DNA of 64,000 nt, taken from NCBI GenBank assembly GCA_963969365.1, contig OZ017746.1, positions 3,534,001 to 3,598,000 on the forward strand, in the 5' to 3' direction. The position numbers and the translations under genes are program-made. This document shows, piece after piece, positions 42,638-53,059 of this stretch. Source of the DNA: Asterochloris sp. CNOR1. Its lineage: Eukaryota > Chlorophyta > Trebouxiophyceae > Trebouxiales > Trebouxiaceae. How positions within the stretch are numbered: the stretch's first letter is position 1; each line of letters begins with the position of its first letter. The notes beneath the pieces were generated by a model that saw only the letters and a program-made list of their open reading frames with translations, was not told where the DNA came from and did no database searches.

Positions 42638-44350
42638 TGTGGCCCAGGGGTTACATGGTTGCTATGGACTTGGGCCCTGAGGCCAGGTACAAGGATGTGA
42701 GGTGTGTGAAGTATGAGAGGTCTGCTAGCAAGGTGAACAGAGTGCTATATGTACCATATTATTATCAATATTTATGAAGGTAAGCTCATGGAAGGTTCTG
42801 GCAGGTGCAGTGGAAACTTCTGGCAGGTGCAGTAGAAGTGTCTGGCAGGTCTGGTAGGTTCTAGTAGGTAGCTGTGTGCTACATCCTTCCCCATTTTAAT
42901 ACTGAAGCTCCTTGGGGAGGGCTCCATGTTGTGTGGCGCACGTTGGGATGTGCCAAGTGCATTGCGTTGCTGTGGTCCAATGTGGTCTGCGTTGGTTGCT
43001 CGGGTCCTTAGATTCTTGGCCGCAAGGTGCACTGTGCTCACTCCATGACGAGGTGTAGTATTTCGCTGCGAAGACGATGGTGTTGTCCTTGGTGTCTCAC
43101 CCCTGCCTGAGCCGGTCCGCTCTAGTCTGCAAGGATGTACCTTGGACTTGGGTAGTCTTGGTCTGGGTTGTCGATGTTGGCGTGGCTCTGCTGGCGCAGA
43201 TCTGTGCCAAAGCTGTGTGATCACGTTGGCCAGCTAGTCTCTGGGTTGCTCTTGTGTTGAGGATGTTGTTGGACGCACGGTGGTTGACGGAGTGCGCTCT
43301 CGAGCACGGTGCCCAAGTTGGTGGCAGCGGAAGCTCTGCTTGCCTCTGATGAGGCGGTGTCGCTCTGTGGGTGGGCGTCTGGTCAGGGCACCCAGCTGCA
43401 TGGGTTGTGGTCCCAGGTAGGGAGGTGAAGGTGTTGGCCGGTTGATGTGGTAGGTGGGTTGTGTGTAGTAGAGAGCTGAGTCAGCGGCTTCTGCCAGGCG
43501 CATGGCGTCATTGACGGTGGATGGCCGCTGAAGCTCCACGTGGAGGCGAATCTGGGGCTTCAGGCCTTTCACAAACTGGTAGATGGCGTCCGCGGGGTGC
43601 ATGTGTGGAACTTCCAGGAGTAGGCCTGAGAACTGGTTGGCGTAGTCTGTGACAGAGGTGCGTTGCCTGAGGTTCTCCATGTTGTCTCTGGCGATGCGCT
43701 CAGCATCAAGGGTCTGGAAGGCCTCAAGGAAGGCAGCCTTGAAGGTTGTCCAGGTGGTTGGTGGGCTTCCGGAAGCTTCTTGGGTGCGCCACCAGGTTCT
43801 TGCAGCTCCAATGAGGAAGGACACGGCGTGGGGCACGGCCTGTGCGGTGCCCAGGAGTCCCGAGAGGGTGAGGTAGAGTGTCATCTGGTGCAGCCAGTTG
43901 GATGCTGCACCACTGCGGTCTCCTTGGAACTTGTCTGGCTTGGGTGGTTTGGGTGGCTTGGGTGCTGAGTGGACAGCCTGCTGTGTGCTCAGCTGCTGTA
44001 GGGCACCGGTGGCTGTGACCAGGGAGGCCTCGAGCTCCATGGACTTGGCTTGCATGGCTGCTGGGTCCAAGGGCAAAGATCAAACATAACCTCCGAAACC
44101 AAGTTGTGGCCCAGGGGTTACATGGTTGCTATGGACTTGGGCCCTGAGGCCAGGTACAAGGATGTGAGGTGTGTGAAGTATGAGAGGTCTGCTAGCAAGG
44201 TGAACAGAGTGCTATATGTACCACATTATTATCAATATTTATGAAGGTAAGCTCATGGAAGTTTCTGGCAGGTGCAGTGGAAACTTCTGGCAGGTGCAGT
44301 AGAAGTGTCTGGCAGATCTGGTAGGTTCTAGTAGGTAGCTGTGTGCTACA
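42638..44350 (-). mobile_element. Non-autonomous GAG-only LTR retrotransposon, copy A (TR-GAG type)
   Basis: Two 246-bp LTRs (42638-42883 and 44105-44350), which I read as differing at 3 positions, begin TG and end CA. They are flanked by a perfect 5-bp target duplication TGAGG (42633-42637 and 44351-44355). Reading on the minus strand, a primer-binding site TGGTTTCGGAGG (complement of 44090-44101) follows the 5' LTR, then a gag gene (43234-44076), then a remnant leading straight to the 3' end. Protease, reverse transcriptase and integrase are missing. The gag, primer site and 3' leader resemble the chromodomain gypsy element at 48446-53265, which is the likely helper family (inference). Confidence 0.9.
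43234..44076 (-). CDS. Gag-like protein of LTR element copy A, zinc knuckle lost
   Basis: 280-residue open reading frame beginning MPLDPAAMQAKSMELEASL, homologous to the gypsy Gag at 48686-49534 over most of its length (shared blocks: NWLHQMTLYLT, AARTWWRTQEA, VTDYANQFSGLLLEVP, IRLHVELQRPSTVNDAMRLA). The C-terminal zinc knuckle that reads C-F-R-C...G-H...C in the gypsy Gag reads S-F-R-C-H-Q-L-G-H-R-A-R-E-R here, so the first and last zinc ligands are lost. The uninterrupted frame suggests recent activity or continued selection on the rest of Gag. Confidence 0.8.
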   Translation of the reverse strand: MPLDPAAMQAKSMELEASLVTATGALQQLSTQQAVHSAPKPPKPPKPDKFQGDRSGAASNWLHQMTLYLTLSGLLGTAQAVPHAVSFLIGAARTWWRTQEASGSPPTTWTTFKAAFLEAFQTLDAERIARDNMENLRQRTSVTDYANQFSGLLLEVPHMHPADAIYQFVKGLKPQIRLHVELQRPSTVNDAMRLAEAADSALYYTQPTYHINRPTPSPPYLGPQPMQLGALTRRPPTERHRLIRGKQSFRCHQLGHRARERTPSTTVRPTTSSTQEQPRD

Positions 44351-45158
44351 TGAGGTATGGTCCCATGCCATGAAGCAAGTGCAAGAGCTTTGCCTCTGCA
44401 TCTGTGAGGCTGGCCAGCAGGTGTGTGGGATCAGCTGGGTCCTTTTTGTGTAGTGAGCTATGTACAGCATACAGCACCGCTCACACCAGGCTTTCACAAT
44501 GTGGAAGGCAGCACTGTCAGCTGCCAGGGGTCGCCTTCTGAGTCCTTTGCAAATGCTTGTTCTGGACGAAAGTCCAACAGGAAGAAAATATGGCCAGCCA
44601 GAGGGGAGGTGACACCCTGCAGGCGGGGAGGTGGACATCTGGAGCAATGAAAGGCGGAAACATTCAAAGGCTGGCAACTGGAGCTAACAGTAAAATGATG
44701 CTCTCAGGCATGGCATCCAGCAGAGCTGCAATCGCCTTGTACAAGCCGCGCAGCCCATCCCACTGCACAGTCAATGAGGCCGGCTACAGGCAGGCAGCTG
44801 CCTTTTGCTGTGCAATATCCGCCAGCAGTGCTTTCAAACAGCAACACTGAAACATGCAGCATAATTGTGGCAGATGCTCCCACTATGCATCTGCTTTCCA
44901 GCATTCTCTGTCTGCAGCCGGACTTTGACCTGCAGCGTGGTGAGGAGTTAACAGCCATGCATGCCTCATCACGAAAGCCTGCTGCTCAAAACATATGCTT
45001 TGTGAAGGCAAGTGCTATGCCTCATATAGCTGCAGCTATGCAGGCACTACCCGATCCTATCCAATCACGAGTTTCATGCGTCTGGATGGCGCATGTGAAA
45101 GCTTTCTATGCAAGCGAGTATGGTGGACCTCCCTCCACGAAGCGTTTCGTATATCCTG

Positions 45159-45355
45159 TGGCCCAGGGGTTGTTACATGGTTTGTAGCACACAGCTACCT
45201 ACTAGAACCTACCAGACCTGCCAGACACTTCTACTGCACCTGCCAGAAGTTTCCACTGCACCTGCCAGAACCTTCCATGGGCTTCCCTTTATTATATTGA
45301 TATAAATATGGTATATATAGCACTCTATTACCTTGCTAGCAGACCTCTCATACTT
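45159..45355. mobile_element. Chimeric LTR fragments in inverted arrangement
   Basis: 45159-45181 matches the start of the minus-orientation GAG-element LTR (TGTGGCCCAGGGGTT). 45183 to about 45355 matches the same LTR in the opposite orientation (TGTAGCACACAGCTACC onward), truncated before its end. The flanks on both sides match consecutive parts of the duplicated segment, so this is an old, internally rearranged insertion. Confidence 0.7.
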
Positions 45356-45369
45356 CTGGTTCGGCAGCG

Positions 45370-46160
45370 TGTCGATGTTTGTCTACTGGGTTGCTACAGG
45401 CAGCATCAATGAACTCGGGTTCTTGGCGAAGCGCATGGCTGCCTCTGAAGCACCGCCAGACTGAGGCGATGCTCGTATCAACGGCAGTCCAGCTTGTGCT
45501 CCCCGCTGGGACACCTTAACGGGTACACCAGGTCCCCAAAAGCTCTTCAGCCGAGTTGGGTTCCACTGGATTCTCTTTGAACTGTGAGTCTGAACTCTGA
45601 AATGTGACTGAAAGGCATGTAACCCTGCCACAGCATCTGCAATTGATGAGCTCAGCACTGCAACTCCCCCACCAAGTGCCGCCAGGGGTGTCACCGTTGA
45701 CTTCTGTTACGTGATCATTCCTGAACCATTGGACGCTGTCGAGATTTTACTCTGTGGACCACCGTCAAAAGCATCGAAAGACTTCCCCTTGTCAGCACGG
45801 TGACGTACTGTCGCTTCAGCTGGGCATCAAGTGTACAAGCTTAATTGATAGATGTCCTACTCAAGATGCTGTGCCACTGCTACCACAGGCACTGCACGAG
45901 CAGGGCGACGGCGGGGTGCTCGTGGTAGATGGTGAAGGCAGTATGCGATGCGCCCTTCCGGGCGACAACATTGCTGAGATGGCCATTAATGGCTGGAGTG
46001 AGGCACTTGCTCATCTCAAGTCGATTGCAGCCTAAGTGGCAGTCATCTCAATCAAGCAAGCGCTGGTCTGCAGCAATACCCTCCATGTCGATTCTTCTTG
46101 CAGTGCAATTGTCACCCATGACTTGCAGTGCAGTCGCACTGCAGTAAGGGGAGGTGACAT
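45370..46160 (+). pseudogene. Decayed duplicate of the RraA-family gene
   Basis: Aligns with 35790-36400. The source exon 1 part around ELGFLAKRMAAS is recognisable at about 45410-45435, but an unrelated stretch of about 180 bp (45455-45640) interrupts it before the TPPP-to-DPLD block resumes at 45650-45740. The VLVVDGGGSMRCALLGDNIA exon is well preserved at 45905-45990 (Gly to Glu inside the GGG). Most of exon 2 and the last exon are missing. No open frame spans the copy. Confidence 0.85.
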
Positions 46161-46453
46161 GTGAAGCAGCCGCTGCAGCGCACCGCTGGACGAACTGTAG
46201 CACACAGCTACCTACTAGAACCTACCAGACCTGGCAGACACTTCTACTGCACCTGCCAGAACCTTCCATGAGCTTTACGTTATAATATTATGATAATAAC
46301 ATGGTATACATAGCACTTTGTTCACTTCACAAGGAGACCTCTCATACTTCACACACCTCACATCCTTGTGCCTGGCCTCAGGGCACAAGTCCATAGCAAC
46401 CATGTAACCCCTGGGCCACAACTTGGTTTCGGAGGTTCTGTTCGATCATTCCC

Positions 46454-46930
46454 ATGGACCCAGCAGCCATGCAAGCCAAGATCATGGAGCTCGAGGCTTC
46501 CCTGGTCACAGCCACCAGTGCCCAACAACAGCTCAGCACACAGCAGGCTGTCGACTCAGCACCCAAGCCACCCAAACCACCCAAGCCAGACAAGATTCAA
46601 ATAGACCGCCGCAGTGGTGCAGCATCCAACTGGCTGCACCACATGACACTCTACCTCACCCTCTCGGGACTCCTGGGCACCGCACAGGCCGTGCCCCACG
46701 CCGTGTCCTTCCTCATTGGAGCTGCGAGAACCTGGTGGCGCACCAGGGGCCTGAAGCCCCAGATTCGCCTCCACTTGGAGCTTCAGCGGCCATCCACCGT
46801 CAACGACGCCATGCGCCTGGCACAAGCCGCTGACTCAGCTCTCTACTACACACGACCCACCTACCACATCAACCGGCCAACACCTTCACCTCCCTACTGG
46901 GACCACAACCCATGCAACTGGGTGCCCTGA
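46454..46930 (+). pseudogene. Internally deleted gag of LTR element copy B
   Basis: Starts MDPAAMQAKIMELEASL and is homologous to the intact 280-282-residue Gags, but joins AARTWWRT directly to GLKPQIRLHLELQ. That drops about 70 residues, including VTDYANQFSGLLLEVP. The frame then shifts near the end and loses the zinc knuckle. Total 158 residues. Confidence 0.8.
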
Positions 46931-47245
46931 CCAGACGCCCACCCACAGAGCGACACCGCCTCGCGCACTACGTCAGCCACCGTGCGTCCCATATCATCCT
47001 CAACACAAAAGCAACCCAGAGCTGGCCAACCTGATCACACAGCTTTGGCACAGATCTGCGCCAGCAGAGCCACGCCAACATCGACAACCCAGACCAAGAC
47101 TACCCAAGTCCAAGGGACATCCTTGCAGACTAGAGCGGACCGGCTCAGGCAGGGGTGATCCTTGGGCAGCAACTCCCAGACCACAACACCTCGAGGACTA
47201 GCACAGCTTGTGCCACATCATGGACCCCAAAACATCGGAGACAAC

Positions 47246-47313
47246 ACCATCGCAGAGACCACACCATCGCAGAGACCATGCCATCGCAGAGACAACACCA
47301 TCGCAGAGACCAT
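47246..47313 (+). repeat. 17-bp minisatellite, four units, inside element B
   Basis: Four tandem units of about 17 bp with core ACCATCGCAGAGAC, starting at 47246, 47263, 47280 and 47297. Related GCAGAGACAACCACC repeats occur in the gypsy pol linker near 50130-50160, so the array grew from an element sequence. The period is not a multiple of 3, so it is not maintained as protein. Confidence 0.8.
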
Positions 47314-47871
47314 CACTTGGGCACAGCGCACCTTGCGGGAAAAATCCAAGGACCTGGCCACCCAACACAGATCCCCAGTGAGACACCAAGGACCCTGCAG
47401 AGCACACTGGCCCAGGCATGGGTGAGACACCAAGGAAAACACCAACGTCATCGCAGCAAAGTGCTACAACCTCGTCATGGAGTGAGCTCGGTGCACCTTG
47501 CGGCCAAGCATCTAAGGACCCGAGCAACCAATGCAGATCACATTGGACCACAGCAATGCAACGCACTTGGCACATCCCAACGTGCGCCACACAACGTGGA
47601 GCCCCCCCCCCAGGGAGCTTCAGTATTGAAGGGGGGAAGGATGTAGCACACAGCTACCTACTAGAACCTACCAGACCTGGCAGACACTTCTAATGCACCT
47701 GCCAGAACCTTCCATGAGCTTTACGTTATCATATTTTGATAATAACATGGTATACATAGCACTTTGTTCATTTCACAAGGAGACCTCTCATACTTCACAC
47801 ACCTCACATCCTTGTGCCTGGCCTCAGGGCACAAGTCCATAGCAACCATGTAACCCCTGGGCCACACGAAC

Positions 47872-48007
47872 CCGTGCAATCTGTAGTTCTGGATCACTAC
47901 AACGGGTCAGACAGTAAAAAGTTGTGAGGCAGGCCATGCAACGTGGACATTCAGGCAATGATTTTCCTTGACCTGTCGCAGTCCAGGCCTGCTTTCTGCA
48001 CAGACGC
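47872..48007 (-). pseudogene. Fragment duplicated from the snurportin gene 3' region
   Basis: Resembles 37255-37376, sharing the strings CAGACAGTAAA, AGGCCATGCA and CGCAGTCCAGGCC...CTGCTTTC, with gaps. This is the rightmost recognisable piece of the tandem duplication of 32.3-37.4 kb. It abuts a copia fragment. Confidence 0.6.
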
Positions 48008-48445
48008 CGTATGGCTCTGGACTTGAGGTACTGGGTGAGCTCTGTGTTGACATACTCGCGCCCGTTGTCTGTGCGGATGGCTTGCACTCTCCTTTTGGTC
48101 TGGTTCTCCAGCAGGTGAAGGACTTCGCGGACCGTTGTGGTTGTTTCTGACTTGTAGGTGATGATCCGGACGATGGACAGCTTGGAGAAGTCTTCCAGGA
48201 AGGTGGCCACATACTTGCTTCCACCGAGTGAAGGTACGGGCATGGGCCCGCATAGGTCCATATGTAGAAGGTCCAGAGGTTCTGTGCTCTCCCGCTTGGA
48301 AGCTGGGAATGGCGCCTTGTGGTGCTTGGCCAGGATGCAAGGCTCGCAGACTACTGCCTTTGCAGCCTTGAAGTCCCTCTCAGGGACTTTGATGCCATCC
48401 ACCATGTCCCCACGGACCAGCGCCTCCAGGTTGTGGTAGTCAAGG
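48008..48445 (-). mobile_element. Copia internal fragment, left part (split by gypsy insertion)
   Basis: Minus-strand fragment nearly identical to the integrase region of the copia element (about 55910-56343), encoding CEPCILAKHHKAPFP and DLCGPMPVPS. It continues at 53271-53376 on the other side of the gypsy element; together the two parts cover about 55.9-56.45 kb of the intact copy. Confidence 0.85.
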
Positions 48446-48651
48446 TGCAGCACACTGCTGCCTTCTAGACCCTACCAGACCCTATCAGAAGCTTCCACTG
48501 CACCTGCTAGAACCTTCCTTGATTTTCCTTTCCTTATATTACAATAATATGAGAGTATATATAGGACACTGGCACTTCACCAACATTCCTTGACACCTTT
48601 GAACACCGTCTCAGAGCCCACCGTCCACCGTACGTTGTAAGCGAGGCCACA
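48446..48651 (+). repeat. Gypsy 5' LTR
   Basis: 206-bp direct repeat with TG...CA ends. A TATATATAGG stretch near 48555 is the likely core promoter. It differs from the 3' LTR by one C/T (near 48541) and one G/C (near 48563). Confidence 0.9.
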
Positions 48652-48685
48652 ACTTGGTTTCGGAGGTTCTGTTCGATCATTCCCC

Positions 48686-49534
48686 ATGGACCCAGCAGCC
48701 ATGCAAGCCAAGATCGGGGAGCTCGAGGCTTCCCTGGCAACAGTCACCGGTGCCCTGCAGCAGCTCAGCACACAGCAGGCTGCCCACTCAGCACCCAAGC
48801 AACCCAAGCCACCTCAGCCAGAGAAGTATGAGGGAGACCGCCGCAGTGGTGCAGCATCCAACTGGCTGCACCAGATGACACTCTACCTCACCATCCTGGG
48901 CATCCTGGACACCGCCCACGCCATCCCCCACGCAGTGTCCTTCCTCATCGGAGCTGCCAGAACCTGGTGGCGTGCTCAGGAAGCTTCTGGAAGCCCACCA
49001 ACCACCTGGGCAGCCTTCAAGGCCTCCTTCCTTGAGGCCTTCCAGACCATCGATGCTGAGCGCATGGCCAGGGACCGCATGGAGAACCTCAAGCAACGCA
49101 CCTCTGTCACAGACTACGCCAACCAGTTCTCAGGTCTGCTCCTGGAAGTTCCAGAGATGCACCCTGCGGACGCCGTCTACCGCTTTGTGAGGGGGCTGAA
49201 GCCCCAGATCCGCCTCCACGTGGAGCTCCAGCGCCCAACCACTGTCAACGACGCCATCCGCTTGGCACAAGCTGCTGACTCAGCACTGTACTTCGCGCGG
49301 CCCACCTACCCTGTCAACCGGCCGACACCTTCACCTACCTACATGGGGCCACAGCCCATGCAACTTGGCGCTCTGACCCGCCCACCCAAGCTCTCACCAG
49401 CAGAGCGTGAGCGCCTGTACAGAGAGGGCAGGTGCTTCCGCTGCCGCCAGCCTGGACATCTTGCTGAGGAGTGCACCTACTTCAACACCACGCGCCCCAC
49501 ATCATCCTCATCACATGAGCAACCAAAAAACTAG
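48686..49534 (+). CDS. gag: Gypsy Gag with CCHC zinc knuckle
   Basis: 282 residues. An N-terminal coiled-coil-like segment (MDPAAMQAKIGELEASL) leads into the retrotransposon Gag domain (NWLHQMTLYLTILGIL, AARTWWRAQEASG, QRTSVTDYANQF). The zinc knuckle CFRCRQPGHLAEEC (C-x2-C-x4-H-x4-C) near the end packages RNA. It ends in a TAG at 49532-49534. The same frame stays open for a further 26 codons (LASLVTQALGTELRR) before a TGA. Confidence 0.9.
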   Translation: MDPAAMQAKIGELEASLATVTGALQQLSTQQAAHSAPKQPKPPQPEKYEGDRRSGAASNWLHQMTLYLTILGILDTAHAIPHAVSFLIGAARTWWRAQEASGSPPTTWAAFKASFLEAFQTIDAERMARDRMENLKQRTSVTDYANQFSGLLLEVPEMHPADAVYRFVRGLKPQIRLHVELQRPTTVNDAIRLAQAADSALYFARPTYPVNRPTPSPTYMGPQPMQLGALTRPPKLSPAERERLYREGRCFRCRQPGHLAEECTYFNTTRPTSSSSHEQPKN

Positions 49535-49611
49535 CTGGCCAGCCTGGTCACACAGGCTTTGGGCACAGAGCTGCGCCGGCACACATCCAAAGCCACATCG
49601 GAGTCGCCACC

Positions 49612-52600
49612 ATGACAACACCACCATGCCACCCAGACCTGCTCATCCTTCAAGGCACCTGCGCCGGACACCCTGCCAACATCCTGGTGGACTCAGGTGC
49701 CTCCATGGACTTCATCAACCACCGCTACATGGCCAAGCAAGCACAGACTACCCAAGACCAAGGAAGACCCCCATGGGCGTGTCACGCTTGCAGACGGCAG
49801 CGTGCGCCCATGCACCCAGATCAGCGACAACACCGTCACCCTCAGTGGCTACCAGACCTCGTGCGACCTCCACGTCACAGACCTCGGCCCCCATGATCTC
49901 ATCCTGGGACAACCATGGCTCCAGAGCAACAACCCTGACATCGACTGGGCACAGCGCACCTTGCGGCCAAGAATCCAAGGACCTGAACGCCCAACACAGA
50001 TCATAGTGGCCCCCAGCAGTGAGGCACCAAGGACAACTTCTTCTGAGGACATCCCAGTCATCTCCTCGTTGCAAGCCTCCAGAGCACTCAGACACGGCGC
50101 CAGCGGCTATCTTGCCCTGGTGCGCACCGCAGAGACAACCACCGCAGAGACAACCACAGTGACCCCGGCACCACAGACTTCACACGCCCAGCTACAGGAG
50201 GTGCTGAACCGGCACCAAGGCGTCTTCCAGCCTTGTCCCAGTAAACTACCACCAAGGAGGGACGTTGACCACCACATCGACCTGGAACCTGGCGGCGCCC
50301 AACCATATCAGGGCATCTACCGCATGTCCCCTCTGGAGCTTGGAGAGCTGCGCAAGCAGCTGGACGACTTGCTGGAGAAGGGCTTCATCAAGCCCAGCAA
50401 GTCCCCCTTTGGAGCACCCATCCTCTTCGTGCACAAGAAGGACGGCGGCCTGCGGATGTGCATCGACTACAGAGCGCTCAACAAAATCACTGTGAAGAAC
50501 CGCTACCCCATTCCACGCATTGATGACCTCCTGGACCAACTCAATGGCGCCAAGGTGTTCTCCAAGCTGGACCTGGCCAGTGGCTACTGGCAAGTCCGCA
50601 TCGCTGAGGGCGACACGCACAAGACGGCCTTCCGCTCACGCTATGGTCACTTTGAGTTCCTGGTGCTACCCTTTGGGCTCACCAATGCGCCAAGCACGTT
50701 CATGACCCTCATGAACCAAGTGCTCAGGCCCTTCCTGGACAAATTCGTGGTGGTAAACCTTGACGACATCCTCATCTACTCCAAGTCCCCTGAGGAGCAC
50801 GCGCAGCATGTGGAGGCTGTGCACAGTGCTTTGGAGCGGCACCACCTCTACGCCAAGGCCTCCAAGTGCCAGTTCGGCATGGCTGAGCTGGACTTCCTTG
50901 GCCACACCATCAGCGGGGCAGGCATCAAGGTGGACGCAAGGAAGGTGAAGGCCATTCTTGATTGGCCTGACCCCTCAGACGCACACCAACTCCGGTGCTT
51001 TCTGGGCCTCGCGGGCTTCTACCGGCGCTTTGTCAACAGGTTCTCCCACATAGCAGCGCCACTGACCAACATCACCGGCGCCAAGGCAACTTGGCGATGG
51101 AGCGAGGTGGAGGCCAAGGCCTTTGCTGAGCTCAAGCATGCTCTGACAACCACACCAGTCCTGGCCACACCTGACTTCGCCTACCCCTTCGAGCTCTACA
51201 CAGACGCCTCCCAGTTTGCCATCGGGGCCACGCTGCTTCAGGACCAAGGCAATGGACTTCAGCCCATCGCCTACGAGTCTCGCAAGCTCAACTCCGCCGA
51301 GCGCAACTACCCCATACATGAGCTGGAGCTACTGGCGGTGATCCATGCTCTTCGCACATGGCGCTGCTACCTGGAAGGATCCAAGTTCCGCGTCAACTCA
51401 GACCACCTCAACCTCAAATACCTCACCACTCAGCGCAACCTGTCCCGGCGACAAGCTCGCTGGCTGGAGACACTCCAGCAGTTTGACCTGGACATCCACT
51501 ACAAGGCGGGCAGTGACAACCTCGCAGACCCCCTCTCCCGCCGCCCAGACCTCCATGCCATCACTGGCACCTTCCAACACAACCTTATGGAGCGCATCAA
51601 GTCGGCCTACGAAGGCGACACCTACCTGGAGGAGAGTGGAAGGCAAGTGCTTGAGGAGTTGGACGGCGTCTGGCGCAAGGAGGGTGCAGTCTACGTGCCA
51701 GCTGGTGCTAACCTTCGCCAAGACATTCTCCGCGAGTACCACGACACCCCCTTCTCTGGACACCTGGGCATGGACAAGCTGCTTCGAGGAGTCTCCAAGG
51801 ACTTCTGGTGGCCACACCAGCGCGATGATGTGGCTGACTATGTCAGGACCTGTGACTCCTGCCAACGCAACAAGCCCCTCAACCGCGCACCCGCCGGCCT
51901 ACTTCAACCTCTGCCAACACCAGAGCACAACTGGGAGCAAATCACCATGGACCTGATTACAGGACTCCCCACCACCTCCGAGGGCCATGACACCATCCTT
52001 GTCATTGTGGACCGCATGTCCAAGATGATTCACTGCTCCCCAACGCGCAAGACAGTCACTGGTCCTGGCCTGGCCGACCTTGTCATCAACAACGTCTTCC
52101 GTTACCATGGACTACCACGCATCATCATCTCAGACAGAGACCCCCGCACAACCAGCAACTTCTGGCGAGCCCTCTTCAACATCCTTGGCACCAACCTGAG
52201 GGTGTCCACCGCCTTCCACCCTCAGACTGATGGCCAGACGGAGCGTGCCAACCGCACCTTGGAGGAGATGCTGAGGGCGTTTGTCAACCGCCGCCGTGAC
52301 AATTGGGACAAGCTCCTACCACTCATGGAGTTTGCCTACAACAATTCAGAGCAAGCCTCCACCAAACAGACGCCATTCTACCTCAACTCTGGGAGACACC
52401 CTCTGCTACCTGTCAACTTGGACGTCCCGCCTAACCGCAACGCGCCCACAGCGCAAGCCCTGGCACAACACCTGAGGGACACCCTAGAGCGAGCTCAGGC
52501 ACACCTCGCGAAGTCACAGGAGAGGCAGGCCCATCAGGCCAACAAACGCCGCACCGATTTGGAGTTCCAAGTGGGTGACCAAGTTCTACTATCCAGACGC

Positions 52601-53047
52601 AACCTGCGCCATGGCAAACTGGACGCCGTGTGGCTGGGACCCTATCCCATCACAGAGCGCATCTCCCGCACAGCCTATCGCCTGGGGCTACCTGCCGACA
52701 TGCGGATGCACCCAGTCTTCCACGCTTCGCTCCTGAAGCCATACAAGGGCGAGCTGCCCACAGCAACTCCACTGCCACCCTCATCTACCACCAAGACAAA
52801 CACGCCAACTCAGTCTACGCCACCCTTGCCTACACCAGACCTCAGCAGTGGCCAGCCAACTTCTGAGTTCCAAGCAGAAGCCATCCTCAAGCGCCGACGC
52901 CGCAAAATTGGTGACAAAACTGTGGAGGAGTTCTTGATCAAATGGCGGGACCGAGGCAACCAGGACAATTTGTGGATGCCTGTGGAGGACGTGGACCAAG
53001 GCCTGCTGACCAACTTTAGACGCCTCCCCAAGGAACTTCAATACTAA
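49612..53047 (+). pseudogene. pol: Gypsy Pol (protease frameshifted; RT, RNase H, integrase, chromodomain intact)
   Basis: The protease begins at 49612 and shows its active site VDSGASMDF. The rest of the protease ([10 protein letters not shown]) and everything downstream sit in the frame one nucleotide over, which is open from about 49697 to 53047. The shift falls near the C-run at about 49765. Downstream domains: reverse transcriptase ([23 protein letters not shown]), RNase H ([14 protein letters not shown]), integrase zinc finger (HLGMDK...CDSCQRNK), the integrase core ([26 protein letters not shown]) and a C-terminal chromodomain ([20 protein letters not shown]). As it stands a complete protease-Pol needs a +1 slip. 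A real indel is likelier than programmed shifting because it splits the protease fold. Confidence 0.85.
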
Positions 53048-53059
53048 AGGGGGGAAGGA

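Larger units (their letters stand above)
41190..45140 (-). pseudogene. Decayed duplicate of the SLC25 carrier gene, interrupted by LTR elements
   Basis: Minus-strand copy of 33358-35560. Recognisable pieces are the last exon at about 41205-41320 (FYRGFTPYIARAA, then a frameshift), the third-signature exon at about 41400-41530 ([19 protein letters not shown], with Asp to Ser in the signature), parts of the 33956-34165 exon near 41.76-41.94 kb with several gaps, the PIDF exon near 42.47-42.59 kb, and first-repeat exons at about 44.5-45.1 kb. Frameshifts and small deletions occur throughout. It is split by a solo copia LTR (42105-42356) and a GAG-only LTR element (42638-44350). Order and orientation match the functional gene, so this is a tandem segmental duplicate, not a retrocopy: introns are retained. 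Confidence 0.88.
46196..47866 (+). mobile_element. Non-autonomous GAG-only LTR retrotransposon, copy B
   Basis: 225-bp LTRs (46196-46420 and 47642-47866) begin TGTAGCACAC and end GGGCCACA, with a perfect 5-bp target duplication CGAAC (46191-46195 and 47867-47871). Primer-binding site TGGTTTCGGAGG at 46424-46435; polypurine tract GAAGGGGGGAAGGA just before the 3' LTR. The internal region has a deleted gag and no pol. Its LTR lacks one internal repeat unit of about 21 bp found in copy A. It landed between duplicated RraA-gene and snurportin-gene remnants. Confidence 0.9.

Noticed and set aside
47246-47313. CRISPR-like array
   Set aside because: The repeats are head to tail with no unique spacers; it is a minisatellite inside a retrotransposon in a eukaryotic genome.
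47198-47590. Minus-strand open frame of 130 residues in element B
   Set aside because: Produced by the 17-bp minisatellite and antisense to element leader sequence.
49534-49615. Programmed stop readthrough plus frameshift as the normal gypsy Gag-Pol strategy
   Set aside because: A TAG and a TGA in the gag frame plus a shift inside the protease would all be needed. Mutation is simpler, though comparison with other copies would decide.
50246-52108. Minus-strand and alternate-frame open frames across the gypsy pol
   Set aside because: They are shadows of the long Pol frame; none shows a domain.
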